A program made the translations under genes and the position numbers. Below are positions 17,779 to 26,734 of a stretch of 64,000 nt of DNA, one piece after another. Source of the DNA: Lachnospiraceae bacterium. Lineage in GTDB: Bacteria; Bacillota; Clostridia; Lachnospirales; Lachnospiraceae. The stretch is taken from positions 73,658 through 137,657 of the forward strand of contig SVFO01000006.1 of assembly GCA_015056795.1 (NCBI GenBank). The letters are read 5' to 3'. The first letter of the stretch is position 1. Each line of letters begins with the position of its first letter. A model generated the notes under the pieces. The model ran no database searches and was not told where the DNA came from. It worked only from the letters and a program-made list of their open reading frames with translations.

Positions 17779-19056
17779 ATGTGTAAAAAATCATTTAGAA
17801 AAAAAATAGTTCTTACTTTGGCCGCGCTGATACTTGCTTCTTTCATAGGCGGCTGTACTAATGGATCAGTATCACAATCTACGGAAACGACCGAGACCAT
17901 CGAGAGTACTTCTGGGTCTGACAAAACGAAGAATCAGGAAAGCTCTGCACAGAGCTCTTCTGACGAAACATCTACTTCAGAATCGAAAGTTGAGGAGAAG
18001 AAGGAGCCCTTTGTCTCTGACAGATCGGCTGCCTTTGAACTCCTGTCCCATATAACCATCGGCTGGAATCTTGGTAACACATTAGACGCTCACGGCGCAG
18101 GAGCCAGCCTGCTTTCCGAAACCCGTTGGAGAAATCCTAAGACGACGCAGGAAATGATGGATGCTGTTGCCGCGCAGGGATTTAATGCGGTACGAATTCC
18201 TGTAACCTTTGCGGAGCATGTAGGTAAGGCGCCGTACTATACGATCGATGACGCTTGGCTGAATCGTGTGCAAGAGGTTGTCGATTATGCATTAAATGCA
18301 GGCATGTATGTCCTACTAGATACGCATCATGAACCAGATTATTGGCTTAAGCCTGATGAGGCACATGAAGAGGCTTCCATAGCAGAGCTTACGGCAATCT
18401 GGACACAGGTTGCAGAACGCTTTCGTAATTATGATGAGAAGCTCATTTTTGAGGGCATGAACGAGCCAAGAATCAAGGGTTCTAGTGCTGAGTGGAATGG
18501 CGGCACGGCGCAGGAGCGCAAGGTCGTGGATCATTTGAACCAGGCCTTCATTGATGCCGTAAGAAGCACAGGCGGAAACAATGAGACACGCCTTTTGGTG
18601 ATCTGTACCTACGGAAATAACCCAGGCTACAACATCATCAAGGAATTCACGATTCCCGAGGATAACTACATTGCCGTTGCCGTTCACATGTATACGCCGT
18701 ATTACTTTACCTTCGATGGTGAGGGTGGCCAGTTTTATGATACCTGGGATGGCTCAGAGAAATCCTCGATCTCCAGCACCATGAAGCAGATCGACAAGTA
18801 CTTTATTAAGAACGACCTCCCCGTCATCGTCACGGAGTTTGGTGCCGTAAACAAGGGAAAGTCTGAAGAAGTAATCAAGTGGGCGACGGACTATCTGAGC
18901 GTTATGAACAGCTACGGTGTCAAGTGCTTCTGGTGGGATAACAATATCTACAACACCAGTGGAGAGAAATTTGGCATCTTCAATCGAAGGGAGCTGAGCT
19001 GGTTCGATCAGGAGTTGGCAGACGCGCTTGTTTCCAACGCCACGGCTGAGGACTAG
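17779..19056 (+). CDS. GH5 family endoglycanase lipoprotein (cellulase-like)
   Basis: Secreted glycoside hydrolase of 425 residues. The ATG at 17779 is chosen because it follows AGAGGAAAAAAGAAAT and begins a lipoprotein signal; an in-frame ATG at 17734 lacks a ribosome site. The lipobox is IGGC (Cys26), followed by a Ser/Thr/Glu linker of about 50 residues. The catalytic domain shows GWNLGNTLDA, HHEPD, the acid/base Glu229 in GMNEPR and the nucleophile Glu353 in VTEFGA, all at usual GH5 positions. GWNLGNTLDA with this spacing is common in subfamily 4 (endoglucanase, xyloglucanase), but the subfamily and substrate are inferred. The gene has its own terminator and probably feeds oligosaccharides to the upstream importers. 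Confidence 0.9.
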   Translation: MCKKSFRKKIVLTLAALILASFIGGCTNGSVSQSTETTETIESTSGSDKTKNQESSAQSSSDETSTSESKVEEKKEPFVSDRSAAFELLSHITIGWNLGNTLDAHGAGASLLSETRWRNPKTTQEMMDAVAAQGFNAVRIPVTFAEHVGKAPYYTIDDAWLNRVQEVVDYALNAGMYVLLDTHHEPDYWLKPDEAHEEASIAELTAIWTQVAERFRNYDEKLIFEGMNEPRIKGSSAEWNGGTAQERKVVDHLNQAFIDAVRSTGGNNETRLLVICTYGNNPGYNIIKEFTIPEDNYIAVAVHMYTPYYFTFDGEGGQFYDTWDGSEKSSISSTMKQIDKYFIKNDLPVIVTEFGAVNKGKSEEVIKWATDYLSVMNSYGVKCFWWDNNIYNTSGEKFGIFNRRELSWFDQELADALVSNATAED

Positions 19057-19059
19057 AAT

Positions 19060-19097
19060 AAAAAAGATCGACGATCACAAGTTCGTCGGTCTTTTTT
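19060..19097 (+). terminator. Rho-independent terminator after GH5 gene
   Basis: A 15-bp stem joins 19060-19074 with 19083-19097 (one G-T pair) around an 8-base loop, ending in six T. It starts four bases after the GH5 stop codon. The A-run on the left side would also let it work on the other strand. Confidence 0.85.
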
Positions 19098-19254
19098 ATT
19101 ATCTTCTATCATAGGAAAATTAGTAAGAAAAAGTATACCACTCTCAGTAAGTAGTTTGTCATGAGAAGCACACCACCTTCGTTGAAAACTTGGTTAGAAG
19201 TATGCAAATTAACTGAGAAGTTAAGCTTTCATTCTGTGTGAAAGGAGGATTTTC

Positions 19255-21033
19255 GTGGACTGTCAGGAAGCGATTTTGTCAGAGCAGACCTATGATTATA
19301 TCACGGATTTTCCAGTTAATGAGGAGGAAGTGGATTCCGTCCTATGTACGGAAGAGGTTGGAGACAGGTTTCATGTCATTTATGTGGATAATGGCGCCTT
19401 GCCAAGCCTTGAGGTGGATTTCTACGAATATCAGGGAATTCCAAAGCTCTACGGGCTCATGCAGATCGAGGGAGATGAGCCAATGATTCCGAGGGCAACC
19501 AATACAGAACCCTTTGATCCTGCGGCCATCATTTCCAGCGGCATTTCTCAGGTACAGGGCCCACCACTAAACCTGACAGGATTTGGGACCTTACTCTGCT
19601 TTATCGATACGGGAATGGACTATGAAAATGAATTGTTCCGAGATGAACTGGGAAATACGCGCATCGAAGCCATCTGGGATCAGACCGACCAGACGGGAAC
19701 GCCGCCCGAGGGCTTTCTCTACGGAAGCCTTTATACGAGGGAGCAAATCAACTATGCCCTGCGAAATGAAAATCCAAAAGAAATCGTCCCTTCCATAGAT
19801 GAAATTGGCCACGGCACGGCGCTCGCCAGTGTGGCAGCGGGTAGCGTCTTTTCAGGCTTTCGCGGCGCAGCCCCGGAATCAGGTCTTGTCATCGTGAAGC
19901 TAAAGCCTGCGAAGGAATATCTAAAAAAATACTATTTATTGCCCTCCCAGGCGCTTGCCTATCAAGAAAATGACATTATGCTCGCGGTAAAGTTCTGCGA
20001 GAGCTTTGTAAGATTATTTCGCCGCCCCGTGGTAATTTGCCTTGGTATCGGAACCTCCATGGGAAATCATGCTGGTTCATCGCCCCTTTCCTCCTACCTA
20101 AATCAAGTCGCACTAAAAAGAAATCTTGCGGTCGTGGTTTGTGGCGGTAATGAGGGGAATGGCGCAGGACATTTCCGCGGATCCCTGGCAGGAGAGGCCC
20201 TGACGATGAATATGGGAACGGCGCTGGGAGGAGGCGCCTTTCCGACGACATTGACCCAATCCAACTCCAGAGAGGTTGAGATTCGCGTATCGGAGGGAAA
20301 TGGAGGCTTTTACATGGAGCTTTGGGGAAGGCGCACCAATGTCATCAACGTGGAAATTCGTTCCCCCGGCGGCGAAGTGATTCCGCCAATCCCCTTGGGA
20401 CTACGCCAGAGCATCACCTTCAGCTTTGTCTACGAGAGAACTCGCGTCACCATCTACTCTACGCTGGTGGAACCGACCTCAGGGGAGGAGCTGATCTTCT
20501 TTCGCTTTGTCGAACCGACGCCAGGGATTTGGACGCTGCGCGTGATCGGACAGGGGGACACCCAGGGAGGCATCTTTGACCTGTGGCTTCCGCTGCTACA
20601 ATTTCAGCAATCCCCGCTTTATTTCTTGAGCCCGCATCCCGACGTGACGCTAACCGAGCCAGCCATGGCGATGGAAGTCATCGCAACAACGGCATACAAT
20701 CCGGCCAATGCCAGCTTCTACATTGATTCTGGTCGAGGCTTTTCGAGAAATGGCATGCCGAGGCCAGATCTTGCGGCGCCTGGTGTCAATGTCTCCACGG
20801 CCTATGGGAAGCAAAGTGGATCGGGCTTTTCCGCAGCGCTGACGGCGGGAGCCGTCGCACAGCTCATGCAGTGGGCTGTTGTCGAGGGCAACAATGCCTT
20901 CGCGGATACTCGCGTCATCAAGGGATATCTTCTTCGCGGGGCACGCAGGGAAGCAGACATTTCCTATCCCAGCAAGGAATGGGGCTTTGGGCGACTTGAC
21001 ATGGCAGGAACCTTCACCAGCCTTCGCGGATAA
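19255..21033 (+). CDS. Subtilisin-like serine protease (S8 family)
   Basis: Subtilase of 592 residues starting at GTG 19255 after GAAAGGAGGATTTTC. The catalytic triad can be placed: Asp118 in LCFIDTGMDY, His186 in IGHGTALASVAAG and Ser526 in SGFSAALTAG, where the usual GTS is GFS. A long insertion, rich in beta strands and with a pre-protein-convertase-like sandwich near residues 330-440, lies between His and Ser. There is no signal peptide, so it is either cytoplasmic or released otherwise. The layout resembles the CspB/CspA-like subtilases of Clostridia, of which some cut spore germination proteases; a PdaA-type spore gene follows at 21217. A role in sporulation or germination is only inferred from this. 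Confidence 0.87.
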   Translation: MDCQEAILSEQTYDYITDFPVNEEEVDSVLCTEEVGDRFHVIYVDNGALPSLEVDFYEYQGIPKLYGLMQIEGDEPMIPRATNTEPFDPAAIISSGISQVQGPPLNLTGFGTLLCFIDTGMDYENELFRDELGNTRIEAIWDQTDQTGTPPEGFLYGSLYTREQINYALRNENPKEIVPSIDEIGHGTALASVAAGSVFSGFRGAAPESGLVIVKLKPAKEYLKKYYLLPSQALAYQENDIMLAVKFCESFVRLFRRPVVICLGIGTSMGNHAGSSPLSSYLNQVALKRNLAVVVCGGNEGNGAGHFRGSLAGEALTMNMGTALGGGAFPTTLTQSNSREVEIRVSEGNGGFYMELWGRRTNVINVEIRSPGGEVIPPIPLGLRQSITFSFVYERTRVTIYSTLVEPTSGEELIFFRFVEPTPGIWTLRVIGQGDTQGGIFDLWLPLLQFQQSPLYFLSPHPDVTLTEPAMAMEVIATTAYNPANASFYIDSGRGFSRNGMPRPDLAAPGVNVSTAYGKQSGSGFSAALTAGAVAQLMQWAVVEGNNAFADTRVIKGYLLRGARREADISYPSKEWGFGRLDMAGTFTSLRG

Positions 21034-21160
21034 GGGAAACCTTCAAAAAAGAATGAAATGAACTAGTTAGAAGGTAAAACTTATTGGCAGGCAGAGCAAT
21101 TCTACCGATGGAATATCTGTAGATGGACTAATTTTTGTAGATGGAATGGTTCTGCATGAA

Positions 21161-21188
21161 GAATGATTCTTAAGGCAAGTGCATAAAA
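21161..21188 (+). promoter_or_regulatory. Candidate forespore sigma-F/G promoter
   Basis: GAATG at 21161-21165 and CATAAAA at 21182-21188 are separated by 16 bases, close to the sigma-G pattern (GMATR, N16-18, CATNNTA) with one mismatch. It lies 28 bases before the deacetylase start. B. subtilis pdaA is sigma-G dependent, which fits. No sigma-A-like pair was clearer. Confidence 0.35.
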
Positions 21189-21216
21189 TGTCACAAAACA
21201 AAAAGGGAACGCAACT

Positions 21217-22236
21217 ATGAAAACCTATCCCTTTCAAAAGCTTTTCCCCGTATTCCTCTTGCTTGCCATGGCATTCTTTGCAGGAAGAGGCTTTGCGGAA
21301 TTTGTAGAGAACCTGCGAGGCATTCAAGAGCAACATAAAGAGACGATCATGGTCTCAAAAACGCAGGGAGCCGTGACATATCAAGCGCAGGAGCTGCAGG
21401 ATGGCACAGGCATTACACAGCAACAAGAGAATCAGGAGAATCTTGCCCTCCTACAATCTCAGCAGACCTCAGCCTCTGCTCAGCTGCAGGTCCTCACCAA
21501 TTGGCCCTTTACCTTAGATTCCCCCTTGCTTCCAGGCACGGAAAACTGGGGGCTTGGCTTTGGAACGGCAGGCTCGAAGCCAGCTGGCAATGCCACGCCA
21601 GAGGAAATGAAGACCTACAATGCCTATTATGTAGCGCCAGGGGAGGAGAGGAAGATTTACCTCACCTTTGACTGTGGCTATGAAAATGGCAATACAGAGG
21701 CCATTCTGGATGCCCTAAAAAAGCATCATGCCACGGCAACCTTCTTTGTCGTGGGCCATTTCTTGGAATCTGCACCGGAGCTCGTAAAAAGAATGGTGGC
21801 AGAGGGTCACACCGTCGGCGACCACACCTACCACCATCCAGATATGTCTAAGATTTCTGACCTCGCCACCTTCCAAAAGGAGATGGATGACGTGAGAACA
21901 AAGTTTTTTGAAGTGACTGGGCAGGAGATGCCCATGTACTATCGTCCGCCGCAGGGGAAATACAACAAAGAGAACCTGCAAATGGCAAAGGATCTTGGCT
22001 ATGCAACCTTCTTTTGGAGCCTCGCCTATGTCGATTGGAACGTGAATGATCAACCAACGCATGAGGAAGCATTCTCCAAGCTGACCTCCCGCATTCATCC
22101 AGGCGCCATTGTCCTATTGCATAACACCTCCAAGACCAACGCGGAGATCCTTGATGAGCTCCTCACAAAATGGGAGGAGATGGGCTACGCCTTTGGCAAC
22201 CTAGAAGAGATAACTACACTCTCGACTTCGCCGTGA
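21217..22236 (+). CDS. pdaA: PdaA-like polysaccharide deacetylase (muramic lactam formation in spore cortex)
   Basis: NodB-fold deacetylase of 339 residues. One hydrophobic segment (residues 8-28) exports or anchors it. The catalytic motifs are LTFDCGYENGNT (PdaA group; the usual second residue is Asn rather than Cys), HTYHHPDMS (metal-binding histidines), YRPPQGKYN and VLLHNTSK. The Y-E-N-G-N/Y-T tract after the catalytic Asp is typical of delta-lactam-forming N-acetylmuramic acid deacetylases, which act on peptidoglycan in the forming spore cortex. A central Gln/Ser-rich part (residues 60-100) is a linker. Its 3' end overlaps the convergent methyltransferase-like gene by 23 bases. General NodB activity is sure; the PdaA role is likely. 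Confidence 0.85.
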   Translation: MKTYPFQKLFPVFLLLAMAFFAGRGFAEFVENLRGIQEQHKETIMVSKTQGAVTYQAQELQDGTGITQQQENQENLALLQSQQTSASAQLQVLTNWPFTLDSPLLPGTENWGLGFGTAGSKPAGNATPEEMKTYNAYYVAPGEERKIYLTFDCGYENGNTEAILDALKKHHATATFFVVGHFLESAPELVKRMVAEGHTVGDHTYHHPDMSKISDLATFQKEMDDVRTKFFEVTGQEMPMYYRPPQGKYNKENLQMAKDLGYATFFWSLAYVDWNVNDQPTHEEAFSKLTSRIHPGAIVLLHNTSKTNAEILDELLTKWEEMGYAFGNLEEITTLSTSP

Positions 22237-23119
22237 TGATCCAAGGAGCGGGCTCCTGCTTAAAGGTATTGTTGCTTCCAAGCTTTGCAACGGAAATCTG
22301 GATCGTCTCGACGTCCGCGAGCCCCAAATCCTGCAAGGTCGCCTGAATATTTGCAGCAACCTTGAAATCCAAGGTGTAAATGACAACATTAATGTTCGGA
22401 TTAATATCAATCAGGCACCGAAGCTCCTGATCCGTGCTGGCGGAAGCCACAAGAAATACGAGGCTGGGCTTCGGGCAATCCTTCATGGTCTCAGCATCCA
22501 CGTGATCAATGATCTTTACGTTATGCAGGCCAAAGTGCAAAACATTGTCCTCCAGCGTCATGCGATCCGACCGACTATACTCTACCGCAATGACATTTCC
22601 CTCGGGTGCCTGCAGGGCAGCCTCAATGGCAATGCTCTCGCCGCCGATGACAACAAGGTCGTCCTGCGGATCCACCGCCATCTTATTCAGAATAATCGCA
22701 CGAATCTCGCTTCCTACATAATGAATGGAGCCGCGCTGGAACTTTTCATTGCTCAAACCGATCTTCGCCGTATTTCTGGCATTGGGATTTAGGATCAGCA
22801 TGCCGGCGGAAGCGTTGATGCCGCGGTCGATCATATCCTTGATCTGCTGATGCAGGATGGGGCCGGAGGGATCAGAGCCCTCATTGTACCAAACGTCGCA
22901 CTCCCCGAGACCTGCGCTCCAAAGGCGATAGAAAATGTCATCAATGCCCGCATTCGTAAACACCATGGTAGTCTTATGCGCCTCTACGGTCGGGATCAGG
23001 TTCTTATTCTTTTTCGTGATGTCGATCATCTTTACGTGCTCCAGATCCAGCGTCGTATTCTTCGCATAATACTGGAGCCAGCTCAAAATTACTTCATTGG
23101 TAAAAATCTGTTTTTCCAT
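22214..23119 (-). CDS. CbiE/CbiT-like (precorrin methyltransferase-like) protein
   Basis: Cytoplasmic protein of 301 residues on the minus strand, with a good promoter upstream. Residues 1-125 resemble the C-terminal half of a CbiE-type tetrapyrrole methylase (AGLGECDVWYNEGSDP, then MLILNPNA). From about residue 130 it follows CbiT, a Rossmann-type C15 methyltransferase: LVVIGGESIAIEAALQ, then NVIAVEYSRS and NVKIIDHVDAE. In CbiT the SAM loop is usually GxGTGS; here it is IGGESI, so the SAM site is altered. No other cobalamin gene lies nearby. It may be a divergent orphan with another substrate. Likeness is judged by motif and is moderate. Confidence 0.65.
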   Translation of the reverse strand: MEKQIFTNEVILSWLQYYAKNTTLDLEHVKMIDITKKNKNLIPTVEAHKTTMVFTNAGIDDIFYRLWSAGLGECDVWYNEGSDPSGPILHQQIKDMIDRGINASAGMLILNPNARNTAKIGLSNEKFQRGSIHYVGSEIRAIILNKMAVDPQDDLVVIGGESIAIEAALQAPEGNVIAVEYSRSDRMTLEDNVLHFGLHNVKIIDHVDAETMKDCPKPSLVFLVASASTDQELRCLIDINPNINVVIYTLDFKVAANIQATLQDLGLADVETIQISVAKLGSNNTFKQEPAPWIITAKSRV

Positions 23120-23161
23120 ATGAAACCCCCTTATGTAATAATCAAAAAACTACTCAAGACT

Positions 23162-23190
23162 AGTATAACACTTTCTTTCATGTTTGTAAA
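23162..23190 (-). promoter_or_regulatory. Sigma-A promoter of the CbiT-like gene
   Basis: On the minus strand TTTACA (23190-23185) and TATACT (23167-23162) are 17 bases apart. The -10 lies about 43 bases before the start codon at 23119. Confidence 0.6.
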
Positions 23191-23363
23191 AAAAATCTTG
23201 TCATTCCAGGGTGGATAATTTATAATTATCTTTGTTTTTAAAGGTATAAAGCAAAACGATAGAAGCATAAGTTTTACGATGGATTCTTTTCCTACTTTCC
23301 GAAATGACGCGATCCGCCAGACAGATTGCAGCAGGCAAAAGACAACAAATGGGGCCGGACAGA

Positions 23364-23415
23364 TAAGGCAACGAGCAGAGCCAGCCAGGTAAGGCAATGA
23401 ATAGAGCCAGGCGGG
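23364..23415 (+). repeat. Tandem 26-bp repeat in the guaA leader
   Basis: Two adjacent 26-bp units (23364-23389 and 23390-23415) match at 21 of 26 positions and start TAAGGCAA, with AGAGCCAG in the middle. They lie 52-104 bases before guaA. The rest of the 348-base divergent gap (23120-23467) holds the minus-strand promoter and an unstructured-looking purine-rich leader; no purine riboswitch core was found. Confidence 0.6.
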
Positions 23416-23467
23416 TCGGCAGCGGACAGGAAAGGAAACGAAGAGATCCACACAGGAGGAAACATTC

Positions 23468-25051
23468 ATGGAAAATATTTCCCAAGAGAAGGTGCTGGTC
23501 ATTGATTTCGGCGGACAGTACAATCAGCTTGTTGCAAGACGCGTCCGCGAATGCAACGTGTACTGCGAAATCTATTCCTATAAGACTGATCTGCAGAAGA
23601 TCAAGGACATGAACCCCAAGGGCATTATCCTGACGGGCGGTCCGAGCAGTTGCTACGAAGAAAATGCGGCGACCTGCTCCCCCGAGCTCTTTGAGCTAGG
23701 CGTTCCCGTGCTGGGCCTTTGCTATGGCGCACAGCTGATGAGCCATGTGCTTGGCGGCAAGGTAGAGCGTGCGGCAGCCAGAGAATACGGCAAGACCGAG
23801 GTTGACGTGGACGTAACCTCCCCGCTGTTCCAGAACGTAACGCCCCATACCGTCTGCTGGATGAGCCATTTTGATTACATTTCCAAGCTTGCGCCTGGCT
23901 TCCGCGCAGTGGCAACGACGGCGAACTGCCCCGTGGCAGCAGCCGAGTGCCAGGAGAAGGGCCTCTACGCCATCCAGTTCCATCCCGAGGTGCTCCATAC
24001 GGCGGAAGGCTCCAAGATGCTCTATAACTTTGTAAGAAATATCTGTGGCTGTGCAGGAACCTGGAAAATGGATTCCTTTGTTGCCAATACCATTGAGGAA
24101 ATTCGTAAGAAAGTCGGCAACGGCCGCGTTCTGCTCGCGCTGTCCGGCGGCGTAGATTCCTCCGTTGCAGCCGGCCTTCTTTCCAGAGCCATCGGAAAGC
24201 AGCTGACCTGCGTATTCGTAGATCACGGCCTGCTTCGTAAGAACGAGGGAGATGAGGTGGAGAGCGTGTTCGGCGCAGGTGGTCAGTTTGACCTGAACTT
24301 CGTGCGCGTAAATGCACAGCATCGCTATTACGTAAAGCTTGCAGGTGTCACTGAGCCTGAGCGCAAGCGTAAAATCATTGGTGAGGAATTCATCCGCGTC
24401 TTCGAGGAGGAGGCAAAGAAGATTGGTGCCGTGGACTTCCTGGCTCAGGGAACCATCTATCCCGACGTGGTGGAGAGCGGCCTTGGCGGGGAATCTGCCG
24501 TGATCAAATCCCATCACAACGTGGGCGGTCTTCCTGATTTCGTTGACTTTAAGGAGATTATCGAGCCTCTTCGCAGCCTTTTCAAGGATGAGGTGCGTCA
24601 GGCTGGACTGGAGCTTGGCATTCCCGAAAGATTAGTGTTCCGTCAGCCCTTCCCTGGTCCTGGACTGGGCGTTCGCATCATCGGCGACGTGACCGAAGAG
24701 AAAGTAAAGATTGTTCAGGATGCTGATGCCATCTACCGCGAGGAGCTGGAGGCAGCAGCAGATGCCTATAAGAAAGAAAACGGCAAGGAGGCACCCTGGA
24801 TGCCAAACCAGTACTTCGCCGCCCTTACCAACATGCGTTCCGTTGGCGTTATGGGCGACGAGCGTACCTATGATTACGCCATTGCGCTTCGCGCCGTACA
24901 GACCATCGACTTCATGACAGCGGAATGCTCCTGCCTTCCCTGGGAAGTTCTTCAGAAGTCCATGAGCCGCATCATCAACGAGGTCAGGGGTGTCAATAGA
25001 GTACTCTATGACGTCAGCTCCAAGCCGCCCGGAACGATTGAGTTCGAATAG
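23468..25051 (+). CDS. guaA: GMP synthase (glutamine-hydrolysing)
   Basis: Converts XMP to GMP with glutamine and ATP, the last step of de novo guanine nucleotide synthesis, in the cytosol. Length is 527 residues, as usual. The N-terminal class I amidotransferase domain has the nucleophile Cys in LGLCYGAQ and the His-Glu pair in QFHPEV. The ATP pyrophosphatase domain has the PP-loop [11 protein letters not shown] near residue 228, and the C-terminal dimerisation domain carries [13 protein letters not shown] and ends PPGTIEFE as in canonical GuaA. It starts at an ATG after CACAGGAGGAAACATTC. It is a single-gene unit with a long leader. Confidence 0.98.
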   Translation: MENISQEKVLVIDFGGQYNQLVARRVRECNVYCEIYSYKTDLQKIKDMNPKGIILTGGPSSCYEENAATCSPELFELGVPVLGLCYGAQLMSHVLGGKVERAAAREYGKTEVDVDVTSPLFQNVTPHTVCWMSHFDYISKLAPGFRAVATTANCPVAAAECQEKGLYAIQFHPEVLHTAEGSKMLYNFVRNICGCAGTWKMDSFVANTIEEIRKKVGNGRVLLALSGGVDSSVAAGLLSRAIGKQLTCVFVDHGLLRKNEGDEVESVFGAGGQFDLNFVRVNAQHRYYVKLAGVTEPERKRKIIGEEFIRVFEEEAKKIGAVDFLAQGTIYPDVVESGLGGESAVIKSHHNVGGLPDFVDFKEIIEPLRSLFKDEVRQAGLELGIPERLVFRQPFPGPGLGVRIIGDVTEEKVKIVQDADAIYREELEAAADAYKKENGKEAPWMPNQYFAALTNMRSVGVMGDERTYDYAIALRAVQTIDFMTAECSCLPWEVLQKSMSRIINEVRGVNRVLYDVSSKPPGTIEFE

Positions 25052-25186
25052 TACCCGGCGGTTTCCAGGTGAATAATGAAATCGTTCCAGATTATCGGGA
25101 GCCGCCAGCTTCAATGAGCTGATGAACGTGTTGCTTTGAATCGTTGTATTTGAACATAGGCCAGTAATTTATTATCGATCATTCCT

Positions 25187-25241
25187 GATGCCCCCAATGC
25201 GGGGCATCGGAATTCTTCTTCTTTCAGATTCCGATGCTTTT
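25187..25241 (+). terminator. Terminator hairpin with overlapping alternative hairpin
   Basis: GCATCGGAAT (25204-25213) pairs perfectly with ATTCCGATGC (25228-25237), followed by TTTT: a terminator about 150 bases after guaA. An earlier hairpin, GATGCCCC (25187-25194) with GGGGCATC (25201-25208), shares bases 25204-25208 with it, so only one of the two can form. The stretch 25052-25186 shows nothing else. Confidence 0.65.
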
Positions 25242-25288
25242 GTGGAACCCATAAACACTTCTGAGCATCAAAATCCCCATTTTTACAA

Positions 25289-25845
25289 ATCCCGCTGTCA
25301 TCCGGCAGACAAAAGAACCAAACCCGACAGCGAAAATCCACAAAATCCTGAATTCCGCTGTCGCCCGGCAGGCAAAAGAACCAAACCACACAGCGAGAAT
25401 CCCCAAACCCCGAATCCCGCTGTCGTCAAGCAGGCAAAAGAACCAAACCACACAGCGAGAATCCCCCAAACCCCGAATCCCGCTGTCGCCCAGCAGGCAA
25501 AAGAACCAAACCACACAGCGAGAATCCTCAAAACCCCGAATCCCGCTGTCGCCCAGCAGGCAAAAGAACCAAACCACACAGCGAGAATCCCTAAACCACA
25601 AAACTCGCTGTCGCCAAGCAGGCAAAAGAACCAAACCACACAGCGAAAACCCAAGAACCCCAAAACCCGCTGTCACTAAGCAGGCAAAAGAAGCAAATCG
25701 AACAGCGAAAACCCAAGAAACCCAAAACCCGCTGTCGCCAAGCAGACAAAAGAACCAAACCACACAGCGAAAACCCAAGAAACCCAAATCCCGCTGTCGC
25801 CCGGCAGACAAAAGCCCCAAACCCGACAGCGAAAACCCCAAGATT
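25289..25845 (+). repeat. Array of nine 62/63-bp hairpin-forming tandem repeats
   Basis: Units begin with CGCTGTC at 25293, 25356, 25418, 25481, 25544, 25606, 25668, 25730 and 25792, giving periods of 63, 62, 63, 63, 62, 62, 62 and 62. Each carries CGCTGTCGCC, then GGCAAAAGAA, then ACAGCG about 26 bases on, so CGCTGT can pair with ACAGCG; outer units pair over 7 bp (CGCTGTC/GACAGCG). The rest of each unit is A/C-rich (AAACCCCGAATCC-like). Because the period changes between 62 and 63, no reading frame is kept across the array, which argues that the long open frames through it are not genes. There are no unique spacers, so it is not CRISPR. The same family recurs at 27787. Confidence 0.9.
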
Positions 25846-25900
25846 ATACGAGGAGCGAGTTAACAAGAGAAAAATAAAGATTATTATGGGAGGAATAAAC

Positions 25901-26734
25901 TTGAAAAAACAAAAATCTACATTAACGACAAGCCACACTGACCTGTACTGCGAAGCAAAACGACGGTACGACATACTTCTTCAGATCAAGAGTTCAAAAG
26001 AACCGGCACTGGAGCAGACACCGCCCGGGAAGATACACGTAAGCAAGACACCGCATGGCGTTCAGTATTATTTGCGACAAGACGGCGCGGACAAAACAGG
26101 AAAATACATTCCAAAATCTGAAGTTTCTACCATTAAGCAGTATCTGCAAAAAGCATATGATGAAAAGATCTTAAAGCTTGTTTCACAAGAGGCCCAAGCC
26201 TTGAAAAAGCTTCTCGACAAATCAGAAAATTCAGTAAACAAAATCCGATGTGCATATTCAGATTTCCCCCAAGAAGTGAAAAATTATATAGTCCCCATAG
26301 ACGTTTCGGATGAGGATTACATGCGCGATTGGTTAAGCATTCCTTATGAAGGCAAGGCAATACCGGAGTATCTGCCGTTCCTGGAGACAAAGCACAAGGA
26401 AAGAGTCCGTTCAAAGTCCGAGCTTAACATAGCCAATGCACTGGCGGAACACGGGATACCTTACAAATATGAATGCCAAATGCAATTAAGTAATGGCATG
26501 ATCATCTATCCGGATTTTACCGTGCTTGACGCTAAGCGGAGGAAGATTTTGTATTGGGAACACAGGGGAATGATGGATGACAAAGACTATGCAAGGAATG
26601 CCGTTCTAAAAATGAAAAGCTACCTGCAAAGCGGAATCTGTTTGGGAAAAGAATTGATCATTACGGAGGAGACAAGCACTAACCCGCTTGGAACGAATGA
26701 AATAAATGAGATCATAAAGAAGTATTTTAGCTAG
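25901..26734 (+). CDS. PD-(D/E)XK nuclease-like hypothetical protein
   Basis: Protein of 277 residues from TTG 25901, chosen because GGGAGG (25888-25893) sits at ideal distance; an in-frame ATG at 25886 overlaps that site. Residues 1-120 are basic and helical, with a coiled-coil-like part (KAYDEKILKLVSQEAQALKKL). The C-terminal part has ERVRSKSELNIANALAEHG, then a strand-rich stretch ending in IIYPDFTVLD, then ILYWEHRGMMDD and a Lys-rich helix. Glu in SKSE, Asp in PDF and Glu in WEHRG fit the order of PD-(D/E)XK nuclease active sites, as in Vsr-like or restriction-type folds; the last Lys is replaced by His. It lies between the two repeat arrays. Function is unknown; a nuclease is inferred. 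Confidence 0.65.
   Translation: MKKQKSTLTTSHTDLYCEAKRRYDILLQIKSSKEPALEQTPPGKIHVSKTPHGVQYYLRQDGADKTGKYIPKSEVSTIKQYLQKAYDEKILKLVSQEAQALKKLLDKSENSVNKIRCAYSDFPQEVKNYIVPIDVSDEDYMRDWLSIPYEGKAIPEYLPFLETKHKERVRSKSELNIANALAEHGIPYKYECQMQLSNGMIIYPDFTVLDAKRRKILYWEHRGMMDDKDYARNAVLKMKSYLQSGICLGKELIITEETSTNPLGTNEINEIIKKYFS

Noticed and set aside
23219-23467. Purine riboswitch upstream of guaA
   Set aside because: The conserved purine aptamer core and loop-loop bases were not found in the leader.
25188-25841. Long open frames on both strands through the repeat array, which would give proteins with about 21-residue repeats
   Set aside because: The repeat period alternates between 62 and 63 bases, so the frame is not kept between units; the repeats simply lack stop codons. 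No ribosome site fits either frame.
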